Source: Crocinitomicaceae bacterium (GTDB lineage: Bacteria > Bacteroidota > Bacteroidia > Flavobacteriales_D > Crocinitomicaceae). Taken from it: DNA of 64,000 nucleotides. The notes under the pieces were generated by a model that saw only the letters and a program-made list of their open reading frames with translations, made no database searches and was not told where the DNA came from. The stretch spans positions 62,001 through 126,000 of the forward strand of contig JAHEMJ010000002.1 of NCBI GenBank assembly GCA_024643725.1. The letters are read 5' to 3'. Of this stretch, positions 53,783-62,865 are shown piece by piece. Positions within the stretch are counted from its first letter, which is position 1; every line of letters starts with the position of its first letter. The translations under genes and the position numbers were made by a program.

Positions 53783-56569
53783 CTACGAGCGCTTTGACTT
53801 CAGTTTATCCGCTAAAAACTTCGCTGTTTCTGTGTTGTTTGCGTGCACCATGTCTTCGGGTGTTCCTTCAAAAAGCAATTGTCCGCCTTGTTCACCGCCG
53901 GTTGGACCCAATTCAATGATGTGATCGGCGCATTTGATGACTTCCATGTTATGCTCGATGACAAATATCGAATGTCCACGGTCTATTAGGGCATTAAACG
54001 CAATTACTAGTTTATCGATGTCGTAAAAGTGTAAGCCGGTCGTCGGTTCATCAAAAATAAACAGGGTAGGAGGTGCTTGTGTTCCTTTGGATAAAAAGGA
54101 TGCTAGTTTGATGCGTTGCGCTTCCCCACCACTCATGGTGCTCGAGGACTGTCCGACTTTCAAATAGCCTAATCCGACATCGACCAAAGGTTGAATTTTT
54201 TCCACGATTTTCGCATCGAGTTTATCCGAACCTGCTTTGAAAAATGCCAAGGATTCATCCAAGGTCATCTCTAAAATGTCGTAAATGGATTTTCCACGGT
54301 ATTCAATTTCCAGGGTTTCGGACTTGTATCGCGTGCCTTTGCAGGCTTCGCAATTCAGGTGGACATCGGCCATGAATTGCATGGTTACCGTGATGCTTCC
54401 TTCGCCTTCGCACATCTCGCAACGACCTCCTTCTACATTGAAACTAAAGAAACCTGGTTTGTATCCACGCATTTTTGCAAGTTGTTGTCTTGCAAATAGT
54501 TCGCGTATGTCATCGAAAGCTTTAACGTAAGTAATTGGATTGCTTCGAGAGGATTTTCCAATGGGATTCTGGTCGACAAACTCGACGTGTTTAATCGTTT
54601 TTAAATCCCCGGATATTCCGTCGCATTTCCCGATGAGGTCACCGCTTAATCCAAGTTCTTTTCGAATGGATGGATACAGCAAGCTTTTGATCATCGTTGA
54701 TTTTCCAGAACCTGAAACACCTGTGATGCACACTAGTTTGTTCAAGGGAAAATCTATGGTGAGGTTCTTTAAGTTGTTTTGACGCGCGCCATGTAAGGTG
54801 ATGCGGTTTTTTCCACTGCGGCGTTTTTGTGGAACGGGAATTTCTTGTATTCCCAATAAATAGTTGGCTGTCAAACTGTCTTTGGCGTTGATCAATGCTT
54901 TGTAGTCGCCTTGAAAAACAACTTCGCCTCCATGCGATCCTGCGAGTGGACCAATATCCAAAATCTCGTCAGCAGCCATCATGATTTCTTCTTCGTGTTC
55001 AACGACAATCACGGTGTTTCCGAGCGACTTCAAGCGATTCAGTACCACAATCAAACGTGCGGTGTCTTTCGGGTGAAGTCCAATGGATGGTTCGTCCAAG
55101 ATGTAAATCGAGCCTACCAAACTACTGCCAAGTGAAGTGGCAAGGTGAATGCGTTGTGACTCTCCGCCTGACAAGGTGTTTGCCCCGCGATTCAAGGTGA
55201 GGTAACCGAGTCCAACGTCCTGCAGGAATCCCAAACGCTGTTGAATTTCCGGAAGGATGTGTTTGGAAACTTGACGGTCGTATTCGTTTAAGGATAGTTC
55301 CTGAAAAAACGCTGCGGCTTCATCGATGGATTTCAATACAATGTCTTGAATAGAACAGCCGTTTATTTTGACATAAGCAGCGTCTCCACGCAAACGAGTG
55401 CCCTTGCATTCCGGGCAACTTGTTTTTCCGCGGTAGCGTGAAAGCATGACGCGGTATTGTATTTTATATGTTTGACTTTCAATGAATTTAAAAAACCTAC
55501 TTAAACCTTCAAAATAAGTATTTCCATCCCAAAGCAAGGCGTATTGTTCCGGTGTCAGGTCCTTTACTGGGCGGTGAATCGGGAAGTCAAATTTTTTCGC
55601 GTTGAAGGTGAGTTGATTTAAATATTCACCCATCGAATCACCTTTCCAGGGTGCGATGGCGCCTTCGTAAACGCTTAAGTTTCGATTGGGAAAAACGAGG
55701 TCTTCATCGATTCCGAGCACCATGCCGTAACCCTCGCAGGTTCTGCAAGCTCCATATGGATTATTGAAAGCGAATAAATTCACGCTCGGTTCTTGGAAGC
55801 TCATCCCATCTAATTCAAAGCGATTGCTAAACCACTCCAGCTTTTGTTCTTTGTGATGTAAAATCGCGCAGATTCCTTTGCCTTCTGTGAACGCTAGTCC
55901 GAGGGAATCGGTACAGCGATTTAAATTGCTTTCGTCGCTAAAATCATTGGTAAATCGATCGACAGCAAGTAAGAATTCTTCATCGAAATCGGAGCTTAAT
56001 AAGTCCTCGATTAATCTAAATGATTCATTTAAATATACTCTTGTAAAACCTTGTTTATAAAGTGATTCTAATTTCTGTTTATAGCTTTCAGATTCAAACA
56101 ATGATACGGGACAAAGAATGGCAATTGCTTCATTTTTCCAATGCTTACTCAGGAAGTCAAGCACATCTTTGATCTGGTGTTTTTGTACTTCTTTCCCAGA
56201 AACAGGTGAATAGGTTTTACCCACACGCGCATAAAACAACTTAAGGTAATCATAGATTTCAGTCGTAGTTCCAACCGTTGAACGTGGATTACTAGAAATG
56301 ACTCTTTGTTGAATGGCAATCGATGGTGCAATGCCTTTAATGTATTCCGTTTCGGGTTTGTTGAGTTTTCCGAGGAATTGTCGAGCATAAGAGGACATGC
56401 TTTCAATGAAGCGACGTTGTCCTTCGGCAAAGATGGTATCAAAAGCCAAGCTGGACTTTCCCGAACCAGATACACCGGTGATGACGGTTAATTTCCCGTG
56501 AGGGATTTTAACGTCAATGGATTTCAAGTTATGAACCCTAGCTCCTTTTATTTCTATGCATTTTTCCAC
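53783..56569 (-). CDS. uvrA: Excinuclease ABC subunit UvrA
   Basis: 928 residues from a GTG start at 56569 (then EKCIEIKGARVHNLKSID, the family N-terminus). An ATG at 56608 would add 13 residues and lies upstream of the promoter element, so it is rejected. Two ABC ATPase modules are present: Walker A GVSGSGKSSLAFD and GVSGSGKSTMIKS; signatures NTLSGGESQRI and STMSGGEAQRI; zinc-finger cysteines CPECKGTRL, and CEMCEGEG with CEACKGTRY. It is the damage sensor of nucleotide excision repair. Confidence 0.97.
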   Translation of the reverse strand: MEKCIEIKGARVHNLKSIDVKIPHGKLTVITGVSGSGKSSLAFDTIFAEGQRRFIESMSSYARQFLGKLNKPETEYIKGIAPSIAIQQRVISSNPRSTVGTTTEIYDYLKLFYARVGKTYSPVSGKEVQKHQIKDVLDFLSKHWKNEAIAILCPVSLFESESYKQKLESLYKQGFTRVYLNESFRLIEDLLSSDFDEEFLLAVDRFTNDFSDESNLNRCTDSLGLAFTEGKGICAILHHKEQKLEWFSNRFELDGMSFQEPSVNLFAFNNPYGACRTCEGYGMVLGIDEDLVFPNRNLSVYEGAIAPWKGDSMGEYLNQLTFNAKKFDFPIHRPVKDLTPEQYALLWDGNTYFEGLSRFFKFIESQTYKIQYRVMLSRYRGKTSCPECKGTRLRGDAAYVKINGCSIQDIVLKSIDEAAAFFQELSLNEYDRQVSKHILPEIQQRLGFLQDVGLGYLTLNRGANTLSGGESQRIHLATSLGSSLVGSIYILDEPSIGLHPKDTARLIVVLNRLKSLGNTVIVVEHEEEIMMAADEILDIGPLAGSHGGEVVFQGDYKALINAKDSLTANYLLGIQEIPVPQKRRSGKNRITLHGARQNNLKNLTIDFPLNKLVCITGVSGSGKSTMIKSLLYPSIRKELGLSGDLIGKCDGISGDLKTIKHVEFVDQNPIGKSSRSNPITYVKAFDDIRELFARQQLAKMRGYKPGFFSFNVEGGRCEMCEGEGSITVTMQFMADVHLNCEACKGTRYKSETLEIEYRGKSIYDILEMTLDESLAFFKAGSDKLDAKIVEKIQPLVDVGLGYLKVGQSSSTMSGGEAQRIKLASFLSKGTQAPPTLFIFDEPTTGLHFYDIDKLVIAFNALIDRGHSIFVIEHNMEVIKCADHIIELGPTGGEQGGQLLFEGTPEDMVHANNTETAKFLADKLKSKRS

Positions 56570-56573
56570 GATA

Positions 56574-56581
56574 CAAAAGTA
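56574..56581 (-). promoter_or_regulatory. -7 promoter element of uvrA
   Basis: TACTTTTG on the minus strand, ending 4 nt before the GTG start. It fixes the start choice, since the upstream ATG at 56608 would not be in the transcript. Confidence 0.55.
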
Positions 56582-56662
56582 ACAGATGAAAAGGAATGCT
56601 GTTCGCATTCGACCGAAATCTTAAATAATTTCCTACTTTTAGTACCGCTAAACAATGAACAT

Positions 56663-58618
56663 ATGTCTTGGAATTCCCTCTTTCGTAAAAAATCAGTGCA
56701 CGACATTTTAGAGCAAGTTCGCTTGAATGATGAAAATAGTGACGCGCATGCTTTAGGAAAGCACTTGAAAGTAAGAGATTTAGCTGCCTTTGGAATTGCA
56801 GCGATCATTGGTGCAGGAATTTTCAGTACGATTGGTGAAGCCAGTTCCCAAGGTGGGCCAGCAGTCATTTTCCTATTCTTGTTTACAGCGCTTGCCTGTG
56901 GATTCGCGGCCTTTGCCTATGCAGAATTTGCTTCTATGGTTCCGGTTTCTGGTTCAGCATATACGTATTCGTATGTTGCCTTTGGAGAAATCATCGCGTG
57001 GATCATCGGTTGGGCGCTCATTATGGAGTATGCGATTGGGAACATTACCGTAGCAATCTCTTGGAGTGATTATTTTACTAATATGCTGGAAGGTATTCAC
57101 ATTAAAGCACTTGGGATACCAAAGGGAATTCATCTACCATCGTGGATTCAGATGGATTATTTGACCGCTTCCAACGGTTTTCATGAAGCACAAACCTTGA
57201 TTGCTGCAGGTAAAAATGTGGTGGATTTGGATGCCTCGCTGATTTTAGCAAGAGAAGCGTGGATGAGTGCACCACAAATTTTCGGCTTCCATTTGATCTT
57301 TGATTTACCGGCCTTATTTATCATTGTACTGATTACTTGGTTGGTCTATCGCGGAATGAAAGAAAGCCGAAATGCGTCGAACATCATGGTACTCATCAAA
57401 TTGGCAATTATTCTTTTGGTCATTGGGGTTGGAATGTTCTACGTGGATACCAACAATTGGAGTCCATTTGCGCCGAATGGTGTGACAGGAATCCTCAAAG
57501 GAGTATCTGCGGTTTTCTTTGCCTACATTGGATTCGATGCGATTTCAACAACAGCGGAAGAATGCGAGAATCCACAGCGCGATTTGCCACGAGGAATGAT
57601 GTGGGCTATTATCATTTGTACGGTGCTTTACATCATCATTGCCTTGATTTTAACCGGAATCGTTTCGTATGATAAACTGGCGGTTGGCGATCCATTGGCG
57701 TTTGTCTTTGATGAAATCCATTTGCCTAAAATGGCTGGAATCATTTCTATAAGTGCTGTTGTAGCCATGGCCTCTGTATTATTGGTGTTCCAAATGGGAC
57801 AACCGCGCATTTGGATGAGCATGAGCCGCGATGGTTTGTTGCCAAAACGTTTCTCGAAAGTGCATCCGAAATACAAAACACCTTCGTTTGCGACGATTGT
57901 CGTTGGATTCGTAGTTGCTGTTCCTGCCTTGTTCATGAACTTAACCATGGTTACTGACTTGTGTTCGATAGGAACCTTGTTCGCGTTTGTCCTCGTGTGT
58001 GGCGGTGTACTTGTTTTACAAAACAAAACGGACATTCCACGTGGGAAATTCAAAACGCCTTATGTCAATGGTGGGATTTTCATGCCCGTGCTGTTGATTG
58101 CAGCCATCGCCTTTTTATTTACTTCCTACCAAGGTGAAACCATGTCCTTTATTCAGAATAAACCAACGGTGAAAACTTCTGAAGAAATGTTGTTGCAATT
58201 GAATGAACGTCAAATCGAAACCTTGAAACAGCAAGCGATGAGCATCAATCAATCCTTGAGTCCAAGTAAAAACGTGGTAGAATTGGACGAAGTTTATGCA
58301 GAGGAAAAAGGTGCAACGTTATTAGCTTCTCACATTCAAGCGCAGGGATGGAAAGATATTTCGATTAAAAACGAAGGTTGGTCGCACTTTGCGAATAAAA
58401 TTCCAAGTTGGATTTTTATTCTCTTCACCATTTTTATCACCATCATGGCGGTTCGACACAAACTTTCGCTGATTCCAATTCTAGGATTGTTGAGCTGTTT
58501 GTACATGATGAGTCAGTTGGCGTTGGCCAATTGGATCTACTTCACCATTTGGCTGTTATTGGGCTTGGTGATTTACTTCTTGTATGGACGTAAGCATTCG
58601 AAATTGGCTAAAATCTAA
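56663..58618 (+). CDS. APC family amino acid permease
   Basis: 651 residues from the ATG at 56663 (MSWNSLFRKKSVHDIL), where similarity to the CAT-type transporters begins; the frame is open further upstream but overlaps the uvrA promoter. The N-terminal helix 1 motif IIGAGIFSTIGEAS is typical of APC transporters. About 12-14 membrane helices are visible, with a ~100-residue soluble insert (about 505-605). It is predicted to import amino acids using an ion gradient. The substrate is unknown. It is transcribed divergently from uvrA, 94 nt apart. Confidence 0.9.
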   Translation: MSWNSLFRKKSVHDILEQVRLNDENSDAHALGKHLKVRDLAAFGIAAIIGAGIFSTIGEASSQGGPAVIFLFLFTALACGFAAFAYAEFASMVPVSGSAYTYSYVAFGEIIAWIIGWALIMEYAIGNITVAISWSDYFTNMLEGIHIKALGIPKGIHLPSWIQMDYLTASNGFHEAQTLIAAGKNVVDLDASLILAREAWMSAPQIFGFHLIFDLPALFIIVLITWLVYRGMKESRNASNIMVLIKLAIILLVIGVGMFYVDTNNWSPFAPNGVTGILKGVSAVFFAYIGFDAISTTAEECENPQRDLPRGMMWAIIICTVLYIIIALILTGIVSYDKLAVGDPLAFVFDEIHLPKMAGIISISAVVAMASVLLVFQMGQPRIWMSMSRDGLLPKRFSKVHPKYKTPSFATIVVGFVVAVPALFMNLTMVTDLCSIGTLFAFVLVCGGVLVLQNKTDIPRGKFKTPYVNGGIFMPVLLIAAIAFLFTSYQGETMSFIQNKPTVKTSEEMLLQLNERQIETLKQQAMSINQSLSPSKNVVELDEVYAEEKGATLLASHIQAQGWKDISIKNEGWSHFANKIPSWIFILFTIFITIMAVRHKLSLIPILGLLSCLYMMSQLALANWIYFTIWLLLGLVIYFLYGRKHSKLAKI

Positions 58619-58655
58619 TGTGCTAATTTGCCAATTTGCTAATGTGCTAATTGGT
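58616..58655. repeat. Octamer tandem repeat at the permease stop codon
   Basis: Five imperfect 8-bp units in a row: TAATGTGC, TAATTTGC, CAATTTGC, TAATGTGC, TAATTGGT. The first TAA is the stop codon of the permease gene. Confidence 0.75.
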
Positions 58656-58663
58656 TGGACGAA

Positions 58664-59251
58664 TTATAGTCCTAATGAGTGTTCGATTCCTAAAATTAAG
58701 GAATGAATGACTTTGATGTGGATTTCTTGTGCGCGATCAGCAAAGTTGGAATGTGGTGCACGGATTTCGATGTCCGCAAGTCCAGCAAGTTTCCCACCAT
58801 CTTTTCCTGTCAGGACAATCGTTTTCATGCCTTTCGCTTTCGCTGCTTCAACAGCAAGAATGACATTTTTTGAGTTTCCAGAGGTGGAAATTCCTAGGAG
58901 GACATCGTTTGCTTGTCCGAGTCCTTCAATGAAGCGCGAAAACACGAAGTCGTAACCATAATCGTTGCTGACACAAGACAAATGCGATGGATCGGAAATA
59001 CTGATAGCAGCTAAGGCACGACGGTTATCGCGAAAACGTCCACTCAACTCTTCCGCGAAGTGCATGGCGTCACACATCGAACCACCATTGCCACAACTAA
59101 TGATTTTTCCGCCGTTTTGAATGGCTTGACTCATCAAATCTGCCGCTTGAGCGATGAGTGAAAAGTTTGCCTCCGTTTGAAAATTCGCCAATGTTTGTTG
59201 GGCCTCTTCGAATTGCTGTTGAATCAACTTGTGTAGTTCCATGTCCGTCAT
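58664..59251 (-). CDS. gmhA: Sedoheptulose 7-phosphate isomerase
   Basis: 195 residues, closely following the E. coli GmhA pattern: SIS motif [88 protein letters not shown]. It converts sedoheptulose 7-phosphate into D-glycero-D-manno-heptose 7-phosphate, the first step of ADP-heptose synthesis for lipopolysaccharide or glycans. An ATG three codons in (59242) is an alternative start. No other heptose genes are in the window. Confidence 0.95.
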   Translation of the reverse strand: MTDMELHKLIQQQFEEAQQTLANFQTEANFSLIAQAADLMSQAIQNGGKIISCGNGGSMCDAMHFAEELSGRFRDNRRALAAISISDPSHLSCVSNDYGYDFVFSRFIEGLGQANDVLLGISTSGNSKNVILAVEAAKAKGMKTIVLTGKDGGKLAGLADIEIRAPHSNFADRAQEIHIKVIHSLILGIEHSLGL

Positions 59252-59308
59252 TTGTCCTCAAATTTAAACTAAATTCTCGTAGAGCGCGACAAGAAGCTGG
59301 AGTTTCGT

Positions 59309-59316
59309 ATCTTTGG
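59309..59316 (+). promoter_or_regulatory. -7 promoter element of the SDR gene
   Basis: TATCTTTG, ending 6 nt before the ATG at 59323. This supports the ATG at 59323 over the longer open frame from 59158, which lies inside gmhA. Confidence 0.55.
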
Positions 59317-59322
59317 TTCATC

Positions 59323-60123
59323 ATGAATTCAAGCTATTTTCATCAAAAAGTCGTGTGGATTACCGGAGCATCTTCGGGGATCGGCGAGGAGTTGGCCCGA
59401 CAATTAGATCGTGCAGGGGCTAAATTGATTTTGTCCGCACGCAATGTAGAAAAACTCAACGAGTTGAAGGAAAGCCTTCCGAACAAGGAACAACATATCG
59501 TCGTGCAAGTGGATCTGGCGGAGACATCGAATGTTGGAATGTTGGCGCAGCAGATTGTCGCGCATTACGGAAAAATCGATGTATTAGTCAACAATGGAGG
59601 AATCAGTCAGCGTGCAACAGCGTACGACACCACAATGGAGGTCAATCGTCAAATCATGGAAGTGAATTTCTTCGGAAACATTGCTATGTCTAAAGCGGTG
59701 TTGCCAATTTTTCGTCAGCAGCAATCCGGACAAATTCTTGTCATCAGTAGCATTGCAGGAAAATTTGGATTCCATTTGCGTTCGGCATATAGCGCCTCGA
59801 AACATGCATTGTTCGGTTATTATGAAAGCTTGGTGATGGAAGAAAGTGACTACAACTTAAAAGTGACCGTTGCGGCACCAGGAAAAATCAATACGCCGAT
59901 TTCTACGAATGCGGTAACAGCCGAAGGAAAAGTCCATGGAAAAATGGACCATAATCAAGCAACTGGAATGCCAGTGGATGTTTGTGTGAAACAATTGTTA
60001 CAAGCATTGGAGAAAAACAAGCATGAAGTGTTGATTGGGAATAAAGAACTGATCGCTGTAAAATTAAAACGCTTTTTTCCTTTTCTGTTTTGGAAACTTA
60101 TTCCAAAACAATCACCGACTTAG
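59323..60123 (+). CDS. Short-chain dehydrogenase/reductase
   Basis: 266 residues from the ATG at 59323. Classical SDR motifs: VWITGASSGIGEELA (NAD(P) binding), VLVNNGGIS, the catalytic serine in LVISSIAGKFG and the YSASK tetrad (tyrosine and lysine), followed by VTVAAPGKINTPIS (PG motif). An arginine after the first motif and basic residues suggest NADP use. The C-terminus is hydrophobic (RFFPFLFWKLIP), possibly membrane associated. The substrate is unknown. Confidence 0.9.
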   Translation: MNSSYFHQKVVWITGASSGIGEELARQLDRAGAKLILSARNVEKLNELKESLPNKEQHIVVQVDLAETSNVGMLAQQIVAHYGKIDVLVNNGGISQRATAYDTTMEVNRQIMEVNFFGNIAMSKAVLPIFRQQQSGQILVISSIAGKFGFHLRSAYSASKHALFGYYESLVMEESDYNLKVTVAAPGKINTPISTNAVTAEGKVHGKMDHNQATGMPVDVCVKQLLQALEKNKHEVLIGNKELIAVKLKRFFPFLFWKLIPKQSPT

Positions 60124-60205
60124 GAGCTTCTATTTCGTTCAATTTATTACTGGAGTTGTAAGGGTCAAATCAAATCCTTGGAATAAAGCAAATTATTTTT
60201 GGTTT

Positions 60206-60740
60206 TTACTTTTTGGCATTGCCCCAAAAAGTAACAAAAAGGTCTAGCGCTTAAAAGATGAAACGACCCTCATCGTCCTCGTTGCTAAAATTTCTGAAAC
60301 TCGCCTCGTGCCTCGGCTCAGACAGCCAGAAATTTTCACGCAACTTCGTCGTGAGTGTTCCCGTTACATCTTTTCATGCGCGTAGATGGTAATTTTGTAA
60401 AGGAATGATATTTTTCCTTCGAAGAGAAAAATTCAAATAGAATCAGGACCGACATAGAATTCGAAGTTTTTCAAGGAGCATTGTCACACGCGAATGCTCA
60501 GCATAGCTGCAAGCGCATGCGCCAAGCATCGTGTGACAAAATCCGAAGAAAACCCTTTGCTTGAAGTGGAAAATATCCTTTCGAAGTAAAATCCGCACAG
60601 GGAATCGAATTCGAAGTCTTGATCTTTTTGCGAACTTTTTGGATCAAGCCCGACAATCGGACAAAAAGTGGAAGAATAAAAAATAAAAGAAGAATATTCT
60701 GTATGTTTTAGTGCTCTTACTTTTTGGCATCGCCCAAAAA
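60206..60740. repeat. Gene-free hairpin-rich island bounded by direct repeats
   Basis: This fills most of the 723-nt gap between the SDR gene and HU. The repeat TTACTTTTTGGCATYGCCC opens it (60206) and closes it (60717), in the same orientation. Inside are nested inverted repeats: AAAAGATG (60254) with CATCTTTT (60367), CTAAAATTTCTG (60284) with CAGAAATTTT (60327), TTGTCACACG (60481) with CGTGTGACAA (60530), CTTGATC (60618) with GATCAAG (60642), and CCGACAATCGG (60650). No coding frame of note is present. Similar elements are scattered in many Bacteroidota genomes, so a dispersed repeat is likely. Confidence 0.6.
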
Positions 60741-60796
60741 AGCAAAAAATTCAGATGTGTCAGGAAGAAATCTTAAGAATCAAAAGTGAATACAAA

Positions 60797-60826
60797 AAAA
60801 ATAGGCTTCCAAGTGGAAGCCTATTT
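60797..60826 (-). terminator. Terminator of the HU gene
   Basis: AAATAGGCTTCC-AAGT-GGAAGCCTATTT, a 12-bp perfect stem followed by T on the minus strand, 20 nt after the HU stop codon. Confidence 0.92.
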
Positions 60827-60846
60827 AATTAAGTAGAAATCTCTTC

Positions 60847-61119
60847 TTAGTTTACGCTTGAAGAAAGTTCAGAACCTGCTTTGAAACGTACTGTGTTTTT
60901 AGCAGCGATTTTGATAACTGCTCCAGTTTTAGGGTTACGTCCGTTACGAGCATTTCTTTTAGAAATGTCGAAAGAACCGAAACCTACTAAAGAAATTCTT
61001 TCACCTTTTTTCAATGCATCTGTAGTAGCTCCTACAAATCCGTCTAATGCTTTTTTAGCATCTGCTTTTGACAATCCTGCTGCTGCAGCCATTGCGTCAA
61101 TTAATTCCGCCTTGTTCAT
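60847..61119 (-). CDS. HU family DNA-binding protein
   Basis: 90 residues, the exact HU length. MNKAELIDAMAAAAGLSKADAKKALD and the LVGFGSFDISKRNARNGRNPKTG arm region (with the proline that intercalates in DNA) are typical. A histone-like protein that bends and compacts DNA. The gene is monocistronic, with a ~45-nt leader from a TATATTTG promoter and a strong terminator. Confidence 0.97.
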   Translation of the reverse strand: MNKAELIDAMAAAAGLSKADAKKALDGFVGATTDALKKGERISLVGFGSFDISKRNARNGRNPKTGAVIKIAAKNTVRFKAGSELSSSVN

Positions 61120-61161
61120 AATAACTTGGTTTTAATTAGTTAGTAATAAATTTTATCGTAA

Positions 61162-61169
61162 CAAATATA
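61162..61169 (-). promoter_or_regulatory. -7 promoter element of the HU gene
   Basis: TATATTTG on the minus strand, 42 nt before the ATG. Confidence 0.6.
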
Positions 61170-61355
61170 TCTGAATATCAATGCGAGTGGAGGTTTCAAG
61201 GAAAAAAAATGCATAAAATGTTGAAAAATCAGGTGTTTTGTTAATAAAGCTGGTGATTTTCGTTGATTTTACTAGGGATTCGCCTATTCTCAGCTAAAAA
61301 AAATAGGAGAGGATTCATTTTGAAACTAACAATTTAACCGCATCTTTGTTAGTGT

Positions 61356-62831
61356 ATGATGAAGGTTGCGGTTATTGGATCGGGTATTGGTGGACTGTCG
61401 AGTGCAATCCGCTTGGCGAAATTAGGATTGAAGGTTTCGGTTTTTGAAGCAAATGAATTCGTCGGTGGAAAAGTCAATGAACAATGGTTAGGTTCGTATC
61501 GCTTCGATATGGGTCCTTCCGTCTTTACGGAACCGGAATTAATCGAAGAACTATTGACATTGGTCAACAAGGATAAATCGGTTTTCCCATATCGTCGTCT
61601 GGAAGAATCATGTCGGTATTTCTTTGAAGATGGTCAACAAGTCGTGGTTCCATCTGGCATGGAAAAAGTAGCTGAAACCTTTCAAACGGCATTTGGAGAA
61701 TCTTCTTCACGCACCTTTCGTTTTTTGAATCGCTTGTCGCGGAACTATCAGGCGCTTTATCCGGTATTTATCGAAGCTTCGCTACACAGACGCAAGCAAT
61801 GGATGAACAGAGGAATCTGGAAAGCAATTGCGCGCATTCCTTTTTATGGAATGACAACGAGTATGTCCAAGGTCAATCGCCGTCAATTCAAGAATCCAAA
61901 GTCCGCCCAACTACTGAACCGTATGGCTACATACAATGGAAGTAGTCCGTATCGCACGCCGGGACTGTTAAACATCATCAGTCACCTGGAGTTGAACGAA
62001 GGTCCGGCCATGCCCGTTGGTGGAATGGCGCGTATCAGTCAAACCCTACACCAACTTTGTTTAGAGCTTGGTGTGACGTTTTACCTCGGTGAACGCGTAG
62101 AAGAGATTCGTCATGATAATCAGCAAGTGACTGGCATTCGCACGACAAAGCAGGACTTTCCCTGTGAACTTGTCGTTTCGAACATGGATGTGCATTTTAC
62201 GTATGAGCGCCTCTTAAAAGGCTTGCATTATCCAGCGAAAATTTTGAATCAAGAAAAGTCAAGCAGTGCCATTGTCTTTTATTGGGGGATGAAAACGAAC
62301 TTCGATCAATTAGGTGTCCACAATATTTTCTTTGCGAAAGACTATCGAGCGGAGTTTGATTCGATATTTAAGACAAAAACATGTTTTGCTGATCCAACGA
62401 TTTACGTTCACATTACCTCTAAAGTGGAAAAAGCGGACGCGCCAGAGGAAGGTGAAAATTGGTTTGTGATGGTCAATGCGCCAATTAACGTTGGACAAGA
62501 CTGGGATGAGTTCGTATCGCAAACGCGTCAATCGTGTATCGCAAAATTATCCAAGGCCTTAGGAAAGGACATTGCTCCATATATAGAAGTAGAAGCACAT
62601 ACGGATCCGAGAAAAATTGAGGCCGTATATTTTGGAAAGCAAGGATCCATTTATGGGAATTCTTCGAATAGTGCGTTTTCGGCTTTTTATCGTCATCCCA
62701 ATTTTTCCAAGACCTTGAAAGGATTGTACTTCGCGGGTGTGACTGTTCATCCGGGTGGTGGAATCCCATTGGCGCTGAATAGTGCTAAAATCGTTGCTCG
62801 TTGCGTGAAAGAGGATTTTCATTTGTCCTAG
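61356..62831 (+). CDS. Carotenoid desaturase, CrtD/CrtI family
   Basis: 491 residues. The N-terminal FAD motif is AVIGSGIGGLSSAIRLA, followed by the acidic end VFEANEFVGGK and the family segment YRFDMGPSVFTEPELIEELL. MPVGGMARISQTLHQL lies in the middle, and the C-terminal GLYFAGVTVHPGGGIPLALNSAKIVA is diagnostic of the phytoene desaturase family. The MGPSVFT form is closer to flavobacterial CrtD (hydroxycarotenoid 3,4-desaturase) than to CrtI, but this is not certain. No crtB or crtY is in the window. CATCTTTG (61341-61348) ends 7 nt before the ATG. Confidence 0.85.
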   Translation: MMKVAVIGSGIGGLSSAIRLAKLGLKVSVFEANEFVGGKVNEQWLGSYRFDMGPSVFTEPELIEELLTLVNKDKSVFPYRRLEESCRYFFEDGQQVVVPSGMEKVAETFQTAFGESSSRTFRFLNRLSRNYQALYPVFIEASLHRRKQWMNRGIWKAIARIPFYGMTTSMSKVNRRQFKNPKSAQLLNRMATYNGSSPYRTPGLLNIISHLELNEGPAMPVGGMARISQTLHQLCLELGVTFYLGERVEEIRHDNQQVTGIRTTKQDFPCELVVSNMDVHFTYERLLKGLHYPAKILNQEKSSSAIVFYWGMKTNFDQLGVHNIFFAKDYRAEFDSIFKTKTCFADPTIYVHITSKVEKADAPEEGENWFVMVNAPINVGQDWDEFVSQTRQSCIAKLSKALGKDIAPYIEVEAHTDPRKIEAVYFGKQGSIYGNSSNSAFSAFYRHPNFSKTLKGLYFAGVTVHPGGGIPLALNSAKIVARCVKEDFHLS

Positions 62832-62865
62832 CCACTTCGTTTCTAGTTTAATTTTACGTGAATAA

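Noticed and set aside
59158..59322. N-terminal extension of the SDR protein
   Set aside because: It lies antisense within gmhA, upstream of the likely -7 element, and the SDR fold begins only after 59323.
60206..60740. Possible CRISPR array in the repeat island
   Set aside because: There are no regularly spaced identical repeats with unique spacers, and no cas genes in the window.
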